Source: Trichothermofontia sichuanensis B231 (GTDB lineage Bacteria > Cyanobacteriota > Cyanobacteriia > B231). From it: DNA of 64,000 nucleotides. The translations under genes were made by a program, and so were the position numbers. A model generated the notes under the pieces. It had not been told where the DNA came from, did no database searches, and saw only the letters and a program-made list of their open reading frames with translations. Below are positions 44,998 to 54,495 of the stretch, piece by piece (positions within the stretch are counted from its first letter, which is position 1; each line of letters opens with the position of its first letter). The stretch lies in the NCBI RefSeq assembly GCF_026240635.1, contig NZ_CP110848.1:3987741-4051740 (forward strand). The letters run 5' to 3'.

Positions 44998-45740
44998 TAT
45001 TGGGCAACGCCTCCCCCATCAACGGGAATGACTGCACCTGTAATGTAGGATGCTGCGTCACTGGCCAGGAAAGCGATCACCCAGGCAATTTCCGTAGGTT
45101 GAGCCAGACGTTGCAAGGGAATGGCTGCACGACAGGCATTGAGCAGATCTGTACCACTCTGGTGGGGATAATAGCGTTGGGCTAAGTCATTCAACACGAA
45201 GGACAGCATGGGGGTATCGGTACTGCCGGGGGCGACGCAGTTAATCCGAATGTTGTGGGGTCCCCAATCTAGCGCTGCACTTTTAGTGAGTTGGGCGATC
45301 GCCGCCTTGCTGGCGCCGTAAATGGCAGCGGCTTTTTTCCCAATCAGGGCCTGATCACTGGCGTTATTGACGATCGCGCCCTTTCCCCGCTTCAGCATAG
45401 AAGGAATCACCGCCTGCATCAGCAGAAAAGGCGCCTTGAAGTTAACGGCTAGGACGCGATCGATATCATCCGAAGTCGTTTCCAGAATGGTGCCATTCAG
45501 GGTAATTCCTGCGTTGTTAATCAGAATATCAATATCACCATAGCTCTGGATAACCGTATTGACATAGCCTTCGATTTTATCGCTTTTGCTTAAATCCTGT
45601 TCCGGTAAATCAAAGCCAACGACCGTGACCCCCAGTCGGCTAAACAGGGAATAGGTCGCTGCCCCAATGCCACTTTTATGCCCCGTGACGATCGCCACTT
45701 TTCCCCTTAACCCCGGTAGGCTGTATTCAAACTGACTCAT
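44997..45740 (-). CDS. SDR family oxidoreductase
   Basis: 247 residues. TGHKSGIGAATYSL replaces the usual TG-x3-GxG spacing with a KSGIG form; NNAGITLNG, a Ser in NNASDQ and YGASK supply the active site, then PGSTDTPML and VPVDGG-like ending. Translationally coupled to the next SDR gene; a small helical gene lies just upstream. The two enzymes are distinct, so they may act in successive steps on an unknown hydroxy/keto substrate. Confidence 0.88.
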   Translation of the reverse strand: MSQFEYSLPGLRGKVAIVTGHKSGIGAATYSLFSRLGVTVVGFDLPEQDLSKSDKIEGYVNTVIQSYGDIDILINNAGITLNGTILETTSDDIDRVLAVNFKAPFLLMQAVIPSMLKRGKGAIVNNASDQALIGKKAAAIYGASKAAIAQLTKSAALDWGPHNIRINCVAPGSTDTPMLSFVLNDLAQRYYPHQSGTDLLNACRAAIPLQRLAQPTEIAWVIAFLASDAASYITGAVIPVDGGGVAQ

Positions 45741-45749
45741 GCTGCTTCT

Positions 45750-45995
45750 TTATGAGATCGACGTCGGTCGCAGGTCTTCGTTTAGAGACCAGCGGTAATC
45801 GATCGCCTGGTTAGACCGGCGACAGGCTTCCTCTAACTGTTTTTGCTGAGCCATCGCTTTGCGAAGGGTAATAATCAATTCCTGCAATTGTGCCCGTTGC
45901 GGCGAACCCGGTTCGATCGCGATCGCCGTTTGGCGTTCTAGCAATTGCAGCAGCAGTTCATAATGAACGTAGGAGGGGAGAGGAATCGGTTGCAT
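45750..45995 (-). CDS. small conserved hypothetical protein, 81 aa
   Basis: Starts MQPIPLPSYVHYELLLQLLE; helical, with IITLRKAMAQQKQLEEACRR and a C-terminal YRWSLNEDLR segment. A longer frame to 46031 exists. Ends ten bases before the SDR pair, so probably the first gene of a three-gene unit. No family recognised. Confidence 0.6.
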   Translation of the reverse strand: MQPIPLPSYVHYELLLQLLERQTAIAIEPGSPQRAQLQELIITLRKAMAQQKQLEEACRRSNQAIDYRWSLNEDLRPTSIS

Positions 45996-46137
45996 AGGAC
46001 ATCTATCTAGAAAAGGAGGAGAAGGTAGCAAGAAACAGTGAGCATCTGCGGAACGTTTTCACAGAGGAATTGCATCTGAGAGTGAAGTGAAACCGGTTAG
46101 AGGCGCCATCCCTCCAACTCAGAAAGATCAAGATTTC

Positions 46138-47079
46138 CTAATATGCAGACTTCCCCTCTACCGCTCCGGATGCTGTAGCCATTACACGATGGGGCAAGGG
46201 TGCCATCAGCGTCTGGAGGGCTTGCTGAAGATCAGGCTGACGCATCAACGACTCACCGATGAGGACAGCCCCAGCCCCAGCCCCGGCCACAGCGTTTAAA
46301 TCAGCCGACGTATACAATCCTGATTCACTCACACACAGAATTCCACGGGCTTGCAGCAAGGGGCCGTAGCGGTTGAGTAGATGCTTTGTAGTCTGGAGAT
46401 CTACAGAGAAATCCTGAAGATTGCGGTTATTGATCCCCACCAAAGTGACCCCCGTTAGGGACAAGACCCGCTCTAATTCCGTCGCAGTGTGCACTTCAAT
46501 CAGGGCAGCCATGCCTAAGCCCTGGGCAATTTTCAGAAAATATTGTAGATCCTGATCCGTCAGAATTGCCGCAATCAGGAGCACAGCATCTGCACCATAA
46601 CGTCGCGCTAGGTAAATCTGGTAAGGATAGATGACAAAGTCCTTGCATAATAGAGGCACATCTACAGTGGCCCGAATTTGGGCGAGATAGTCGAAACTAC
46701 CCTGGAAAAATTCTCGATCAGTGAGCACCGAAAGGCAACTGGCTCCCCCCTGAGCCAGTTGTTGTGCGATCGCGATCGGCTCGAAATCTGCCCGAATAAT
46801 TCCTTTACTGGGGGACGCCTTCTTGACTTCCGCGATAATGGCAGGAGTTTGGGGGGCCGCCCGGAGGGCAGCCACAAAATCCCGTGGGGGAGGGCTGGTA
46901 GCCACTTGACGGCGTAACTCTGCGAGGGGGAGTTGTTCCCGCCATTGATCGACTTCGCGTTCTTTGTGCCAAACAATTTTCTCTAGGATATGCTGTGGCT
47001 CAGCATCAGGCACATGGACATAATAGGACAGATGCTGGACAGTTACGGGTGGATTGGGAGGACGACGACGCACTTGCAT
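46138..47079 (-). CDS. trpC: indole-3-glycerol phosphate synthase
   Basis: 313 residues from ATG 47079 ([20 protein letters not shown]), the usual cyanobacterial start with an N-terminal extension. Core motifs: [25 protein letters not shown] (catalytic Lys), [19 protein letters not shown] and SESG. Closes the indole ring in tryptophan synthesis. Not clustered with other trp genes, as is normal in cyanobacteria. Confidence 0.95.
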   Translation of the reverse strand: MQVRRRPPNPPVTVQHLSYYVHVPDAEPQHILEKIVWHKEREVDQWREQLPLAELRRQVATSPPPRDFVAALRAAPQTPAIIAEVKKASPSKGIIRADFEPIAIAQQLAQGGASCLSVLTDREFFQGSFDYLAQIRATVDVPLLCKDFVIYPYQIYLARRYGADAVLLIAAILTDQDLQYFLKIAQGLGMAALIEVHTATELERVLSLTGVTLVGINNRNLQDFSVDLQTTKHLLNRYGPLLQARGILCVSESGLYTSADLNAVAGAGAGAVLIGESLMRQPDLQQALQTLMAPLPHRVMATASGAVEGKSAY

Positions 47080-47640
47080 AGGCAACCAGTTCACTGGCAA
47101 ATGGGGGTTGAATCCCTCATACCCCACCCACAGACCCGTTGGTCTAGTAGCGGGTAACGTAGGTTACGTACTAGGCTAACTTAGCCTGCTTGGCTAGCCC
47201 TTGGCAAGCAACAGCAGCGGGGGTATTATCAGAAGCCATTTGGCTACAGCAGCAACAACGATCGTCTGCTATCAGTGGCGGATGCCAGTCGATCCGTGTG
47301 CCACGCTCGCAGCCCATTTCCCCTAGCAAGTCCCCGTCCCCTGGGGCCAAAGAGGAGAGAGGAAAGAGAAAAGAGAACAGAGATCGTCACTCAGTTGCCC
47401 TTACTGCTCACTGCTCTATCCTCACTCCCAAATTGAGGGTGAGGACAGTCCGAGTTTTGTCAGTCAATCAACGCCTCTAGGGAGGGATTATTGACCATCA
47501 TTGGCCATTGCCGTTTTGCCCTCTGCCGAGAGCAGCATTCAGCGCCAGGCGAGAGGCAACGGGGAGGCCCCTAACCCCACGCCCTGGTATGGGCAAAGAG
47601 GCGCCGCCTGTGACTGGCAGCATAATTAACGACGATCGCC

Positions 47641-47685
47641 ACAATCATCACCTCAACAATCATCACCTCAACAATCATCACCCCA
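47641..47685. repeat. 15-bp tandem repeat x 3 in the pepN leader
   Basis: ACAATCATCACCTCA occurs twice exactly and a third time with one change (T to C), followed by decaying CACCCCAATAATGA units up to about 47710. The rest of 47080-47752 holds purine-rich sequence and no convincing gene. Confidence 0.9.
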
Positions 47686-47752
47686 ATGACAGTAATCACC
47701 CCAATAATGAGTACCAATCATGAGTACGGTAATTTAGGGAGCATAGCTAGTT

Positions 47753-50539
47753 ATGTTGCAATCACACCTCTACGCTGATGAAGACAAGGGTGGGCTGCGG
47801 GCGTTTGAATTACCGGGCGCCCGCCCTCACTATACGCCCGATCGCCCTGGACAGGTTGAGCATATTTTTTTAGACCTGGCGATCGATATTCCTAACCAGG
47901 CATTACAGGGAACCTGCTCGATTCGGTTAAACCCCATTCGCGATGGCATCGAACACCTCACTCTGGATGCGGTGGCTTTAGAAATTCAATCCGTTACGGT
48001 AACAACCGTTGCCCAACCCCAAGCCCAAGCCTGTGCGTTTGACAGTGATGGCGAAACCCTGACGATTGCCCTGCCCCAGCCCACGATCGGCGGGCAACCC
48101 CTCACCTTGGCGATCGCCTATGCCGTTGAAAAGCCGCGCCGGGGGTTGTACTTTATCCAACCAACCCCCGCCTATCCCCATAAATCGATACAGGTGTGGA
48201 CACAAGGGGAAGATGAGGACTCGCGCTACTGGTTCCCTTGCTTTGACTATCCGGGGCAGTTGGCCACCTCGGAAATTCGAGTGCGGGTACCCCAGGCGTT
48301 GCAGGCAATTTCCAATGGCGAATTGATCAGTACCGAGCACTGCGGTGACGACAAGATTTACCACTGGCACCAGCGACAAGTCCATCCTAGTTACTTGATT
48401 GCCCTAGCCGTGGGCGACTTTGCCATCATTGCGGAGGAATGGCAGGGTAAACCCGTGACCTATGTGGTCGAAAAGGGGCGGGAAGCCGATGCCCGTCGCA
48501 CGCTGGGGAAAACGCCCCAAATGCTGACCTTTTTTAGTGAGTTTTTTGGCTATCCCTATCCATTTTCCAAATACGCCCAGGTTTGTGTCGAGGATTTCAT
48601 CTTCGGCGGTATGGAAAATACGTCAACCACACTGCTGACCGATCGCTGTTTATTGGATGAACGGGCGACGATCGATAACCGCCGCTCTGAGACCTTGGTT
48701 GCCCATGAATTAGTCCACCAATGGTTTGGCGATCTGTTGGTGATTAAGCACTGGTCCCATGCCTGGATTAAGGAGGGGATGGCCTCCTATTCCGAAGTCT
48801 TGTGGACTGAGCAGGAATACGGGGCTGATGCTGCTGCCTACTATCTTTTACAGGAGGCACGCAGTTATCTGAATGAAGATCGATCGCGCTATCGGCGTCC
48901 GATCGTTACCCATGTGTATCGGGAACCGATTGAACTGTACGATCGCCATCTCTATGAGAAGGGTGCCTGTGTCTACCACATGATCCGGGGGGAACTAGGG
49001 GATGCGCTCTTTAAGCAGGCAATCCAGACCTTTGTGCGCGATCATGCCCACCAAACAGTGGAAACGGTGGATTTGCTGCGGGCGATCGATAAGGCGACGG
49101 GGCGCAACTTGCTGTTTTTATTTGACCAGTATGTGTTTCGTGGAGGCCATCCCGACTATAAGGTAGCCTACAGTTGGGATGGCGACAGCCAACTGGCAAA
49201 GTTGACGATTACCCAAACCCAGGCCAACCCCAATGCTAAGGGAACGGACAAGGGGTTATTTGATCTGAAATTGCCGATCGCCTTTGGGTATGTCGAAGCG
49301 GCAAAAACCCCACCCCCGCCGCAACCGAAAAAAGCCCGTAAAGGGGATGCGCTGCAAGCAGAACCCCCTGCTCCCGCGGTAACCTTGAAAACCTTTACCA
49401 TCCGTGTCCATGAAGCTGAACAAAGTTTCTATTTCCCCCTAGCCGCAAAACCCCAATTTATTACTATTGATCCCGGTAATTACCACCTCAAAACTCTGAC
49501 GCTGGAATACCCTATTCCCGAACTCAAGGCCCAACTCCAGTTTGACCCAGACCCCATTTCTCGGATTGAAGCCGCGATCGCTCTGGGGAAAAAGGGTGGG
49601 TTAGAGGCTGTCAAGGCACTGATTACAGCCTTGCAACAGGACCCGTTTTGGGGGGTGCGGGTGGAGGTCGCCGCGCAACTGGGTAAACTGAAGCTTAACC
49701 AGAGCTTTGAAGGACTGGTGACCGGATTGAGCGATCCGGAAGCACGGGTCCGGCGAGCCGTGGTGGAAGCGCTGGCTGAATATAAAACCCAGGCCAGTTA
49801 TCAGGCCCTCGTGCCATTGGTGGAAACGGGTGATCCGAGCTATTACGTGGAAGCAGCAGCCTGTCGGGCGATCGCCAGCATTGTCGCCGCCCAGATCAAC
49901 GATGTCCCCAAGGAAGACGAGGTGATCGATCGGCTCAAACGGGTGCTCCAGGAGCGGGCGGGCTGGAATGAAGTTGTCCGCTCTGGGGCAATCGCCGGTC
50001 TGAGTGCCTTGAAAACTTCTGTGGCGGCCTTAGACCTCGTGCTGGAGTATACCGAACTGGGGGTACCACAACCCCTGCGATTGGCGGCCATTCGGGCGCT
50101 AGGCCCCATTTCCACAGGCCAAACCAGTGCCCAGGTCGATCGCATCCTCACCCGGCTAGAAGGCCTTGCCTACGAAGACTTTTTCCTCACCCAGGTAGCA
50201 GTTGTAACTGCTTTGGGGCAAATGGAAACCCCCAAGGCGATCGCCCTGCTCCAGCGGTTGAGTGCCCAAACTGCCGATGGTCGGGTGCGCCGGCTGGCCG
50301 AGGAGGCGATTCCCAAAGTTCAGAAAAGTGTCGGGACCGATCGTACCCTCGAGCAAATTCGCCAGGAACTGGAGCAAATGAAGCAGGAAAACCAGGATCT
50401 CAAGAGCCGTCTTGCCCTATTGGAGAGTACAAAAGACGCAGCCCAGAAAAATGGCCAGACACCAGCGGGTGAGGGGAAAGCCGCTGCTGCCCATAGCGTC
50501 TCCACCCGCAAATCAAAGGTAGCCCGGAAAAAACACTAA
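47753..50539 (+). CDS. pepN: M1 family aminopeptidase with C-terminal HEAT repeats
   Basis: 928 residues. M1 catalytic domain: GGMENT at 285-290, zinc site HELVH at 318-322 with Glu341 in KEGMASYSE. From about 590 on there are at least six HEAT-type repeats (RIEAAIALGKKGGLEAVKAL, WGVRVEVAAQLGKL) and then a coiled coil (LEQIRQELEQMKQENQDLKS) and a Lys-rich end. M1 enzymes remove N-terminal residues from peptides; the HEAT part is reminiscent of TATA-factor TAF2-like and cyanobacterial PepN architectures. No signal peptide. Confidence 0.92.
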   Translation: MLQSHLYADEDKGGLRAFELPGARPHYTPDRPGQVEHIFLDLAIDIPNQALQGTCSIRLNPIRDGIEHLTLDAVALEIQSVTVTTVAQPQAQACAFDSDGETLTIALPQPTIGGQPLTLAIAYAVEKPRRGLYFIQPTPAYPHKSIQVWTQGEDEDSRYWFPCFDYPGQLATSEIRVRVPQALQAISNGELISTEHCGDDKIYHWHQRQVHPSYLIALAVGDFAIIAEEWQGKPVTYVVEKGREADARRTLGKTPQMLTFFSEFFGYPYPFSKYAQVCVEDFIFGGMENTSTTLLTDRCLLDERATIDNRRSETLVAHELVHQWFGDLLVIKHWSHAWIKEGMASYSEVLWTEQEYGADAAAYYLLQEARSYLNEDRSRYRRPIVTHVYREPIELYDRHLYEKGACVYHMIRGELGDALFKQAIQTFVRDHAHQTVETVDLLRAIDKATGRNLLFLFDQYVFRGGHPDYKVAYSWDGDSQLAKLTITQTQANPNAKGTDKGLFDLKLPIAFGYVEAAKTPPPPQPKKARKGDALQAEPPAPAVTLKTFTIRVHEAEQSFYFPLAAKPQFITIDPGNYHLKTLTLEYPIPELKAQLQFDPDPISRIEAAIALGKKGGLEAVKALITALQQDPFWGVRVEVAAQLGKLKLNQSFEGLVTGLSDPEARVRRAVVEALAEYKTQASYQALVPLVETGDPSYYVEAAACRAIASIVAAQINDVPKEDEVIDRLKRVLQERAGWNEVVRSGAIAGLSALKTSVAALDLVLEYTELGVPQPLRLAAIRALGPISTGQTSAQVDRILTRLEGLAYEDFFLTQVAVVTALGQMETPKAIALLQRLSAQTADGRVRRLAEEAIPKVQKSVGTDRTLEQIRQELEQMKQENQDLKSRLALLESTKDAAQKNGQTPAGEGKAAAAHSVSTRKSKVARKKH

Positions 50540-50578
50540 CCCAAACCAAGCGGAAACTCACCCCCACTGCCCCTTAGG

Positions 50579-50757
50579 TACGGCCTTTACCTCAATCATA
50601 AAGTACAGTTTACAGGGGTAGGCTGGGAGCAGCCCGCGGGTACGGCCCTCACCCTAAATCCCTCTCCCAGAGCGGGTGAGGTGCTTATCGAGCCAGGTTT
50701 TGCGGTTCAAGTCGCTTCGCCCCTGGTGGGCGAAGGGATTTAGGGATCAGGGGAAGT
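50579..50757. mobile_element. family-2 MITE-like element, truncated copy 4
   Basis: Starts TACGGCCTTTACCTCAATCA, then AAGTACAGTTTACAGGGGTA and two cores. The right terminal repeat is not recognisable. A family-1 copy follows 40 bp later. Confidence 0.7.
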
Positions 50758-50797
50758 GAGGGTACTAACCTGAGCAGGCACAGCTTATTGGGAGGTT

Positions 50798-50893
50798 GTA
50801 GTTATTTCAGATTAGAAAGATCTAAGCCCCTCTCCCACAGGGGGAGAGGGGTTGGGGGTGAGGGGGCTGTTTCAGTCTCAATTACAATGTAGC
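50798..50893. mobile_element. family-1 MITE-like element, copy 6 (decayed ends)
   Basis: Starts TGTAGTTATTTCAGATTAGA, interior CCCCTCTCCCACAGGGGGAG, ends CAATTACAATGTAG. Both outermost hexamers carry changes relative to TATAGT. Confidence 0.75.
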
Positions 50894-50897
50894 ACTG

Positions 50898-51152
50898 CTA
50901 TCGTCCCGGTTCAGTGGGGAAAAATCGGCGTGATATCCAGCTAACGAGGCCACTTAGGATTGCCCCCCCCATGAGGATCCCGATCGCGGGAGTGAAAACC
51001 GGCTCCCACAACCGTAGCCAGACATCCAACCCTAGCGGGACATCCAACGATTTGCCAATCACGGCCACCACCAGCCAGCAAAAGCTGAAAAACACAAAGC
51101 CCGTATTAGCAACCAGGAGCCAATTTAAGCCGTTTAAAAACTTTTCCTTCAT
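50898..51152 (-). CDS. small two-span membrane protein, 84 aa
   Basis: Starts MKEKFLNGLNWLLVANTGFV. Two hydrophobic spans at about 10-32 and 52-74 (IGILMGGAILSGLVSWISRR), with a polar loop containing KSLDVPLGLDVWLRLWEP. No family recognised. It lies 68 bp downstream of the TPR gene and may be part of the iscA-TPR unit. Confidence 0.65.
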   Translation of the reverse strand: MKEKFLNGLNWLLVANTGFVFFSFCWLVVAVIGKSLDVPLGLDVWLRLWEPVFTPAIGILMGGAILSGLVSWISRRFFPTEPGR

Positions 51153-51220
51153 GGCAATTTTCCTACGGCGAGGCTGTGGGATTGAGGAGCTAGGCTTGAG
51201 AAGCTGGGGCGTGCCAGCGT

Positions 51221-51682
51221 TTACTCAAAAATCCAGCTTTGGACCCGTTTCAAGCTGGACCAATCCGGCTTGCGCTGCAAGCCATCGGCAAAATTCGCCT
51301 GTACCTCTTCCCGCAACTCCGCCACCACACTGACGATCTGCTGAGCCAACTCCACATGGGGGCGTACCCCCTTTTGGCCACTATCCAGCATGGCGATCGC
51401 CAGGTTGATCCGCGCTTGGGGATCTTCTGGATTTAACTTCACCGCTTTTTGGGCCGCCTTATAAGCTGATTTAGGCTGATCATTGAGTAAGTATAACCAG
51501 GCCAGACAGGTCCAGGCAGGGCTGCTCTTCGCAGCCCGAGCGCAAATATCACGGAACACGGGGATGAGCGTGGCTGGTGACTCACCCTCGCGATAGCGCT
51601 GGAGGGCCTGGTCAAATAGGGTCTCAACCGGCAGCGTTTCAGCAGTCTGCGTTGCCAACGTTTCAGTCGATTCAGTCGTCAT
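51221..51682 (-). CDS. TPR protein
   Basis: 153 residues. A tetratricopeptide pair is centred at about 65-105: SPAWTCLAWLYLLNDQPKSA and YKAAQKAVKLNPEDPQARIN. A short N-terminal Thr/Glu-rich segment and a helical C-terminus ending VQSWIFE complete it. It begins three bases after the iscA stop codon, indicating an operon and a possible scaffold role. Confidence 0.82.
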   Translation of the reverse strand: MTTESTETLATQTAETLPVETLFDQALQRYREGESPATLIPVFRDICARAAKSSPAWTCLAWLYLLNDQPKSAYKAAQKAVKLNPEDPQARINLAIAMLDSGQKGVRPHVELAQQIVSVVAELREEVQANFADGLQRKPDWSSLKRVQSWIFE

Positions 51683-51685
51683 TGC

Positions 51686-52042
51686 TTAAGTGGAGAAGGA
51701 CTTACCACAGCCACAGGTTTGGGTCGCATTGGGATTCGTAAACTGGAACCCCCCCCCAATCAGGGCATCACTGTAATCCAGCACCATACCATAGATGTAG
51801 AGCAAACTGCGCTTATCGCAAACGACCTTAAACGATCCATAATCCGACACATCATCATCGGGTTGGATGGTCGCCGGGTCCGCGAAATCCATCATATAGG
51901 ACATCCCCGAACACCCTCCCTGGCGCACCCCTACCCGTAAACATAGCTCCTTCCCCTGCTTCTGTTGGAGCGATCGTAACTGGTGCAAGGCCGCCTCGGT
52001 CAGTTGAATTGACTGGGGCCGGGATTCTGTAGCCTGGGGCAT
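51686..52042 (-). CDS. iscA: A-type Fe-S cluster carrier (IscA/SufA/ErpA family)
   Basis: 118 residues with the three conserved cysteines: Cys44 in GGCSGMSY and Cys110/Cys112 in TCGCGKSF. Full family length plus about ten N-terminal residues. Such proteins hold iron or assembled [Fe-S] clusters and pass them to apoproteins. First gene of the iscA-TPR-membrane protein unit. Which cyanobacterial paralogue (IscA or SufA) is not resolved. Confidence 0.92.
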   Translation of the reverse strand: MPQATESRPQSIQLTEAALHQLRSLQQKQGKELCLRVGVRQGGCSGMSYMMDFADPATIQPDDDVSDYGSFKVVCDKRSLLYIYGMVLDYSDALIGGGFQFTNPNATQTCGCGKSFST

Positions 52043-52453
52043 GGTTCATTAACCTCCATCAATGGTTAGCATTAAGTAGAAATAACCGTCAAATCCAAGC
52101 AGCAAGCGCACTTGCGTCTATTCTAAGGCAAACCTCCTCAACCGTTTGCCGCCGTTGCTCATCGATGGGTAAGGAGTAGGAAGAGGGGGTGCAAGCAATT
52201 TTCAGGGAGCATTGGTAAAGTTGAGCGTTCCCAGGCATTTCCCTTTAAAGTGAGAATAGCACCGACGTCATTCCCCCTTGGGGAGATAGCCTCCCAATCT
52301 TGTGCCGCAGAAGTCAGCCCCGATGCAAACCCATTCTGCCAGTAAACTGATCGCCAGCGATCGCCCGCTCAAGATCGCCAGAGACGCTAGACTGCAAGGG
52401 ACCTAGAGCGCCGTGACGCCATTGGAAGCTTCTGTGAAAGAGAACACCGAATC

Positions 52454-54151
52454 ATGACCACCCTGAACCGCACCACTTGTCGCCGTTTACAGAAATTACC
52501 CCAGCTCACCAGTGTTTGGGAGGGCGATCGCCGTGTCTTGCCCAATGGCATGAGTACACGGGATGGGGATGCGGCAGGGGAGTGTATTCTCTGGGTAGAC
52601 GGTTCTGAAGGGGTGGTACGGGCAATGGATGTGGTGGCCCCAGAGGTTGGACATGAGGCGGTTGTCCGTACCCTGCTGCGGGCGATGGAACATCCCCATA
52701 GTTTTACAAAACCGGCACGGCCTCGAAAGATTGTCGTGCGCGATCGGGAACTCCAGTTTCTATTGCGGGGGATCCTTCAGGATCTGGATATCATTGTTGA
52801 CTACGAACCGGCCCTGCCCGTCATCGATGAACTGCTGCGGGGGTTCGAGGAATTTGCTAGCAATCGTCCACCCCAACTGCCCCCCCACTTGGATCGGCTG
52901 CTCAATCAGGTCGCAGCCACCATTTGGGAAGATGCCCCCTGGGATTACCTCCAGGAGCAGCAAATTATCGCGATTACGATTTTCCTCCCTCCCCTGCCGG
53001 ACGAGAAGACCTCCAAAGCTAGCGCTACCGAGCCAGAAACCCTCTATGTGTCCATTATGGGGATGTTAGGCATGGAGTATGGCCTATTGCTATATCGATC
53101 GCTCGAATCCCTCAAGCAATTTCGTGCCTCAGCCATGCAGCCCCACTCCCTGGAGGTGATGGAGGAGGCATTTCTGCAACAGGATTGCCTGTTCCTAACC
53201 TATGAAGCAAGGGAAGAGGCGGATCGGGTTGACAACATCGATCTGGCCAGCCTCTCACCAGAAGCGATCCAAGCTAACTTTGGCAACATTCACCCCCTAG
53301 AGGGCATTCGTCCCGTTCTCTACACCGAAGAAGCCATCACCGTTTTTCTAGCCCTAGAAGCATTACACCGCTTTTTGCAAAAGCACGCCCGCAAGCTTCA
53401 GCAGCAACATTTCCCCGCCCTCAACAGCCGTTTTCAGATTGCCCTACCCGCAGCCACCGAACTACAACTCGCTTCCCAGCGGCCCTCATCGCCAACCCAG
53501 CCAACAGCAACCGTTAAGCTGGAAACCCTACCCGATTTGGCAGCGGAACTCGTAGGGCCAGACAATACCATTGATGTCCCGCTCTTGCGCAATAACCTGC
53601 TCCCCGAAAATTCCCTCGTGAGTATTGGTATGTTGCCGTGGTCCCACGTGCGGACGGTGCGGCAGCGGGCGGTTCACTACCAGAAACCTGATCGCACGTT
53701 TCCTGAGAAGGGTCAGGGACTGCCCATTATTTTGGTCCAGACGAGTCGGCCTAAGGCGAAACAATTGATACAGCAGATTGCTGAAGCGGGAGGGTTAGAG
53801 GCCATTTGTTTTCATCCAGGCGAAGATCCCTTTGGGGAAGAGCAGTTTGATTTGGGTATCCTGAAATTGGCGAATCAGCAAATGCAGTTATTTGGGGAAT
53901 ACCTCGCCCACGATCCGATTCACCGCAACGCCCGCAAAAAATGGGATCAGCGCTGCCGCTCAACCCAGGGTTACTGTGGACTGGTGATTGCTATGGGCAT
54001 TTCCGTGGCACGGGAAAATCCCCAAGCTGAACACATGCTGGCTTTATATGAAGTCCCGTTTCTAACCCCCAAGGAATTGGGCATCGGTCCCTTACAGCTA
54101 CAACCGCCTTTGCTCCCCGATTGGGTGTGGGAAGAGGACGAAGAAGACTAG
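52454..54151 (+). CDS. conserved cyanobacterial protein, DUF6930-like
   Basis: 565 residues, soluble. N-terminal block with TSVWEGDRRVLP, LWVDGSEGVVRAMDVVAPEV and RPRKIVVRDRELQFLLRGIL resembles the family annotated DUF6930. A second half contains a repeat of a similar alpha/beta layout (LPIILVQTSRPKAKQLIQQI) and an acidic tail WVWEEDEED. Function unknown. The 370-bp gap before it (52080-52453) shows no gene or recognised riboswitch. Confidence 0.65.
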   Translation: MTTLNRTTCRRLQKLPQLTSVWEGDRRVLPNGMSTRDGDAAGECILWVDGSEGVVRAMDVVAPEVGHEAVVRTLLRAMEHPHSFTKPARPRKIVVRDRELQFLLRGILQDLDIIVDYEPALPVIDELLRGFEEFASNRPPQLPPHLDRLLNQVAATIWEDAPWDYLQEQQIIAITIFLPPLPDEKTSKASATEPETLYVSIMGMLGMEYGLLLYRSLESLKQFRASAMQPHSLEVMEEAFLQQDCLFLTYEAREEADRVDNIDLASLSPEAIQANFGNIHPLEGIRPVLYTEEAITVFLALEALHRFLQKHARKLQQQHFPALNSRFQIALPAATELQLASQRPSSPTQPTATVKLETLPDLAAELVGPDNTIDVPLLRNNLLPENSLVSIGMLPWSHVRTVRQRAVHYQKPDRTFPEKGQGLPIILVQTSRPKAKQLIQQIAEAGGLEAICFHPGEDPFGEEQFDLGILKLANQQMQLFGEYLAHDPIHRNARKKWDQRCRSTQGYCGLVIAMGISVARENPQAEHMLALYEVPFLTPKELGIGPLQLQPPLLPDWVWEEDEED

Positions 54152-54194
54152 GGGGGAAATTTTTAGATTTTAGTTAGATTTGCCTCTCTTGTTT

Positions 54195-54223
54195 ATGGTG
54201 GGAGCGCTACGCGCTCCCACCAT
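54195..54223. repeat. 13-bp perfect inverted repeat
   Basis: ATGGTGGGAGCGC and GCGCTCCCACCAT around the loop TAC. Related to the longer hairpin at 2820; touches the left end of a family-2 element. Confidence 0.85.
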
Positions 54224-54495
54224 GCAGCCTTTACCTAATTGACTCAGTACACAGTTAAGGTTTGGATCGGGATCCTACTGGCAACCCTCATCCCCCAACC
54301 CCTTCTCCCACAAGGGGCGAGGACCGCACCCGTGGGCGGCATCCAGCCTACCCAGGTAAAACTGTATAGTCATTGCAACTTAGACTGAAACAGCACCCTC
54401 ACCCCCAGCCCCTATCCTAGAGCGGGAGAGGGGAGTGAAAACTGTATCGTTCTGATTTGGATTCACCATACTTTATGATTGAGGTAAAGGCTGTA
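54223..54495. mobile_element. family-2 MITE-like element, copy 5, containing a nested family-1 copy
   Basis: Left end TGCAGCCTTTACCTAATTGA, right end GAGGTAAAGGCTG-TA, so terminal inverted repeats CAGCCTTTACCT are exact here. The interior sequence AACTGTA/CTTTATGATTGA is split by the family-1 element at 54365-54470. 54152-54677 otherwise contains no gene. Confidence 0.85.
54365..54470. mobile_element. family-1 MITE-like element, copy 7, inserted in family 2 at a TA
   Basis: Core 54367-54468 (102 bp) begins TAGTCATTGCAACTTAGA and ends GATTTGGATTCACCA, flanked by TA on both sides (54365-54366, 54469-54470). The uninterrupted relatives at 5091 and 26123 have a single TA at this place, which directly shows a TA target-site duplication. 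Confidence 0.88.

Noticed and set aside
47190-47480. 96-codon frame before pepN
   Set aside because: Low-complexity Ser/Arg/Pro sequence over a purine-rich run; no start signal.
47508-47723. frame encoding NHHLN repeats
   Set aside because: The repeats come from the 15-bp DNA tandem repeat; upstream part is not protein-like.
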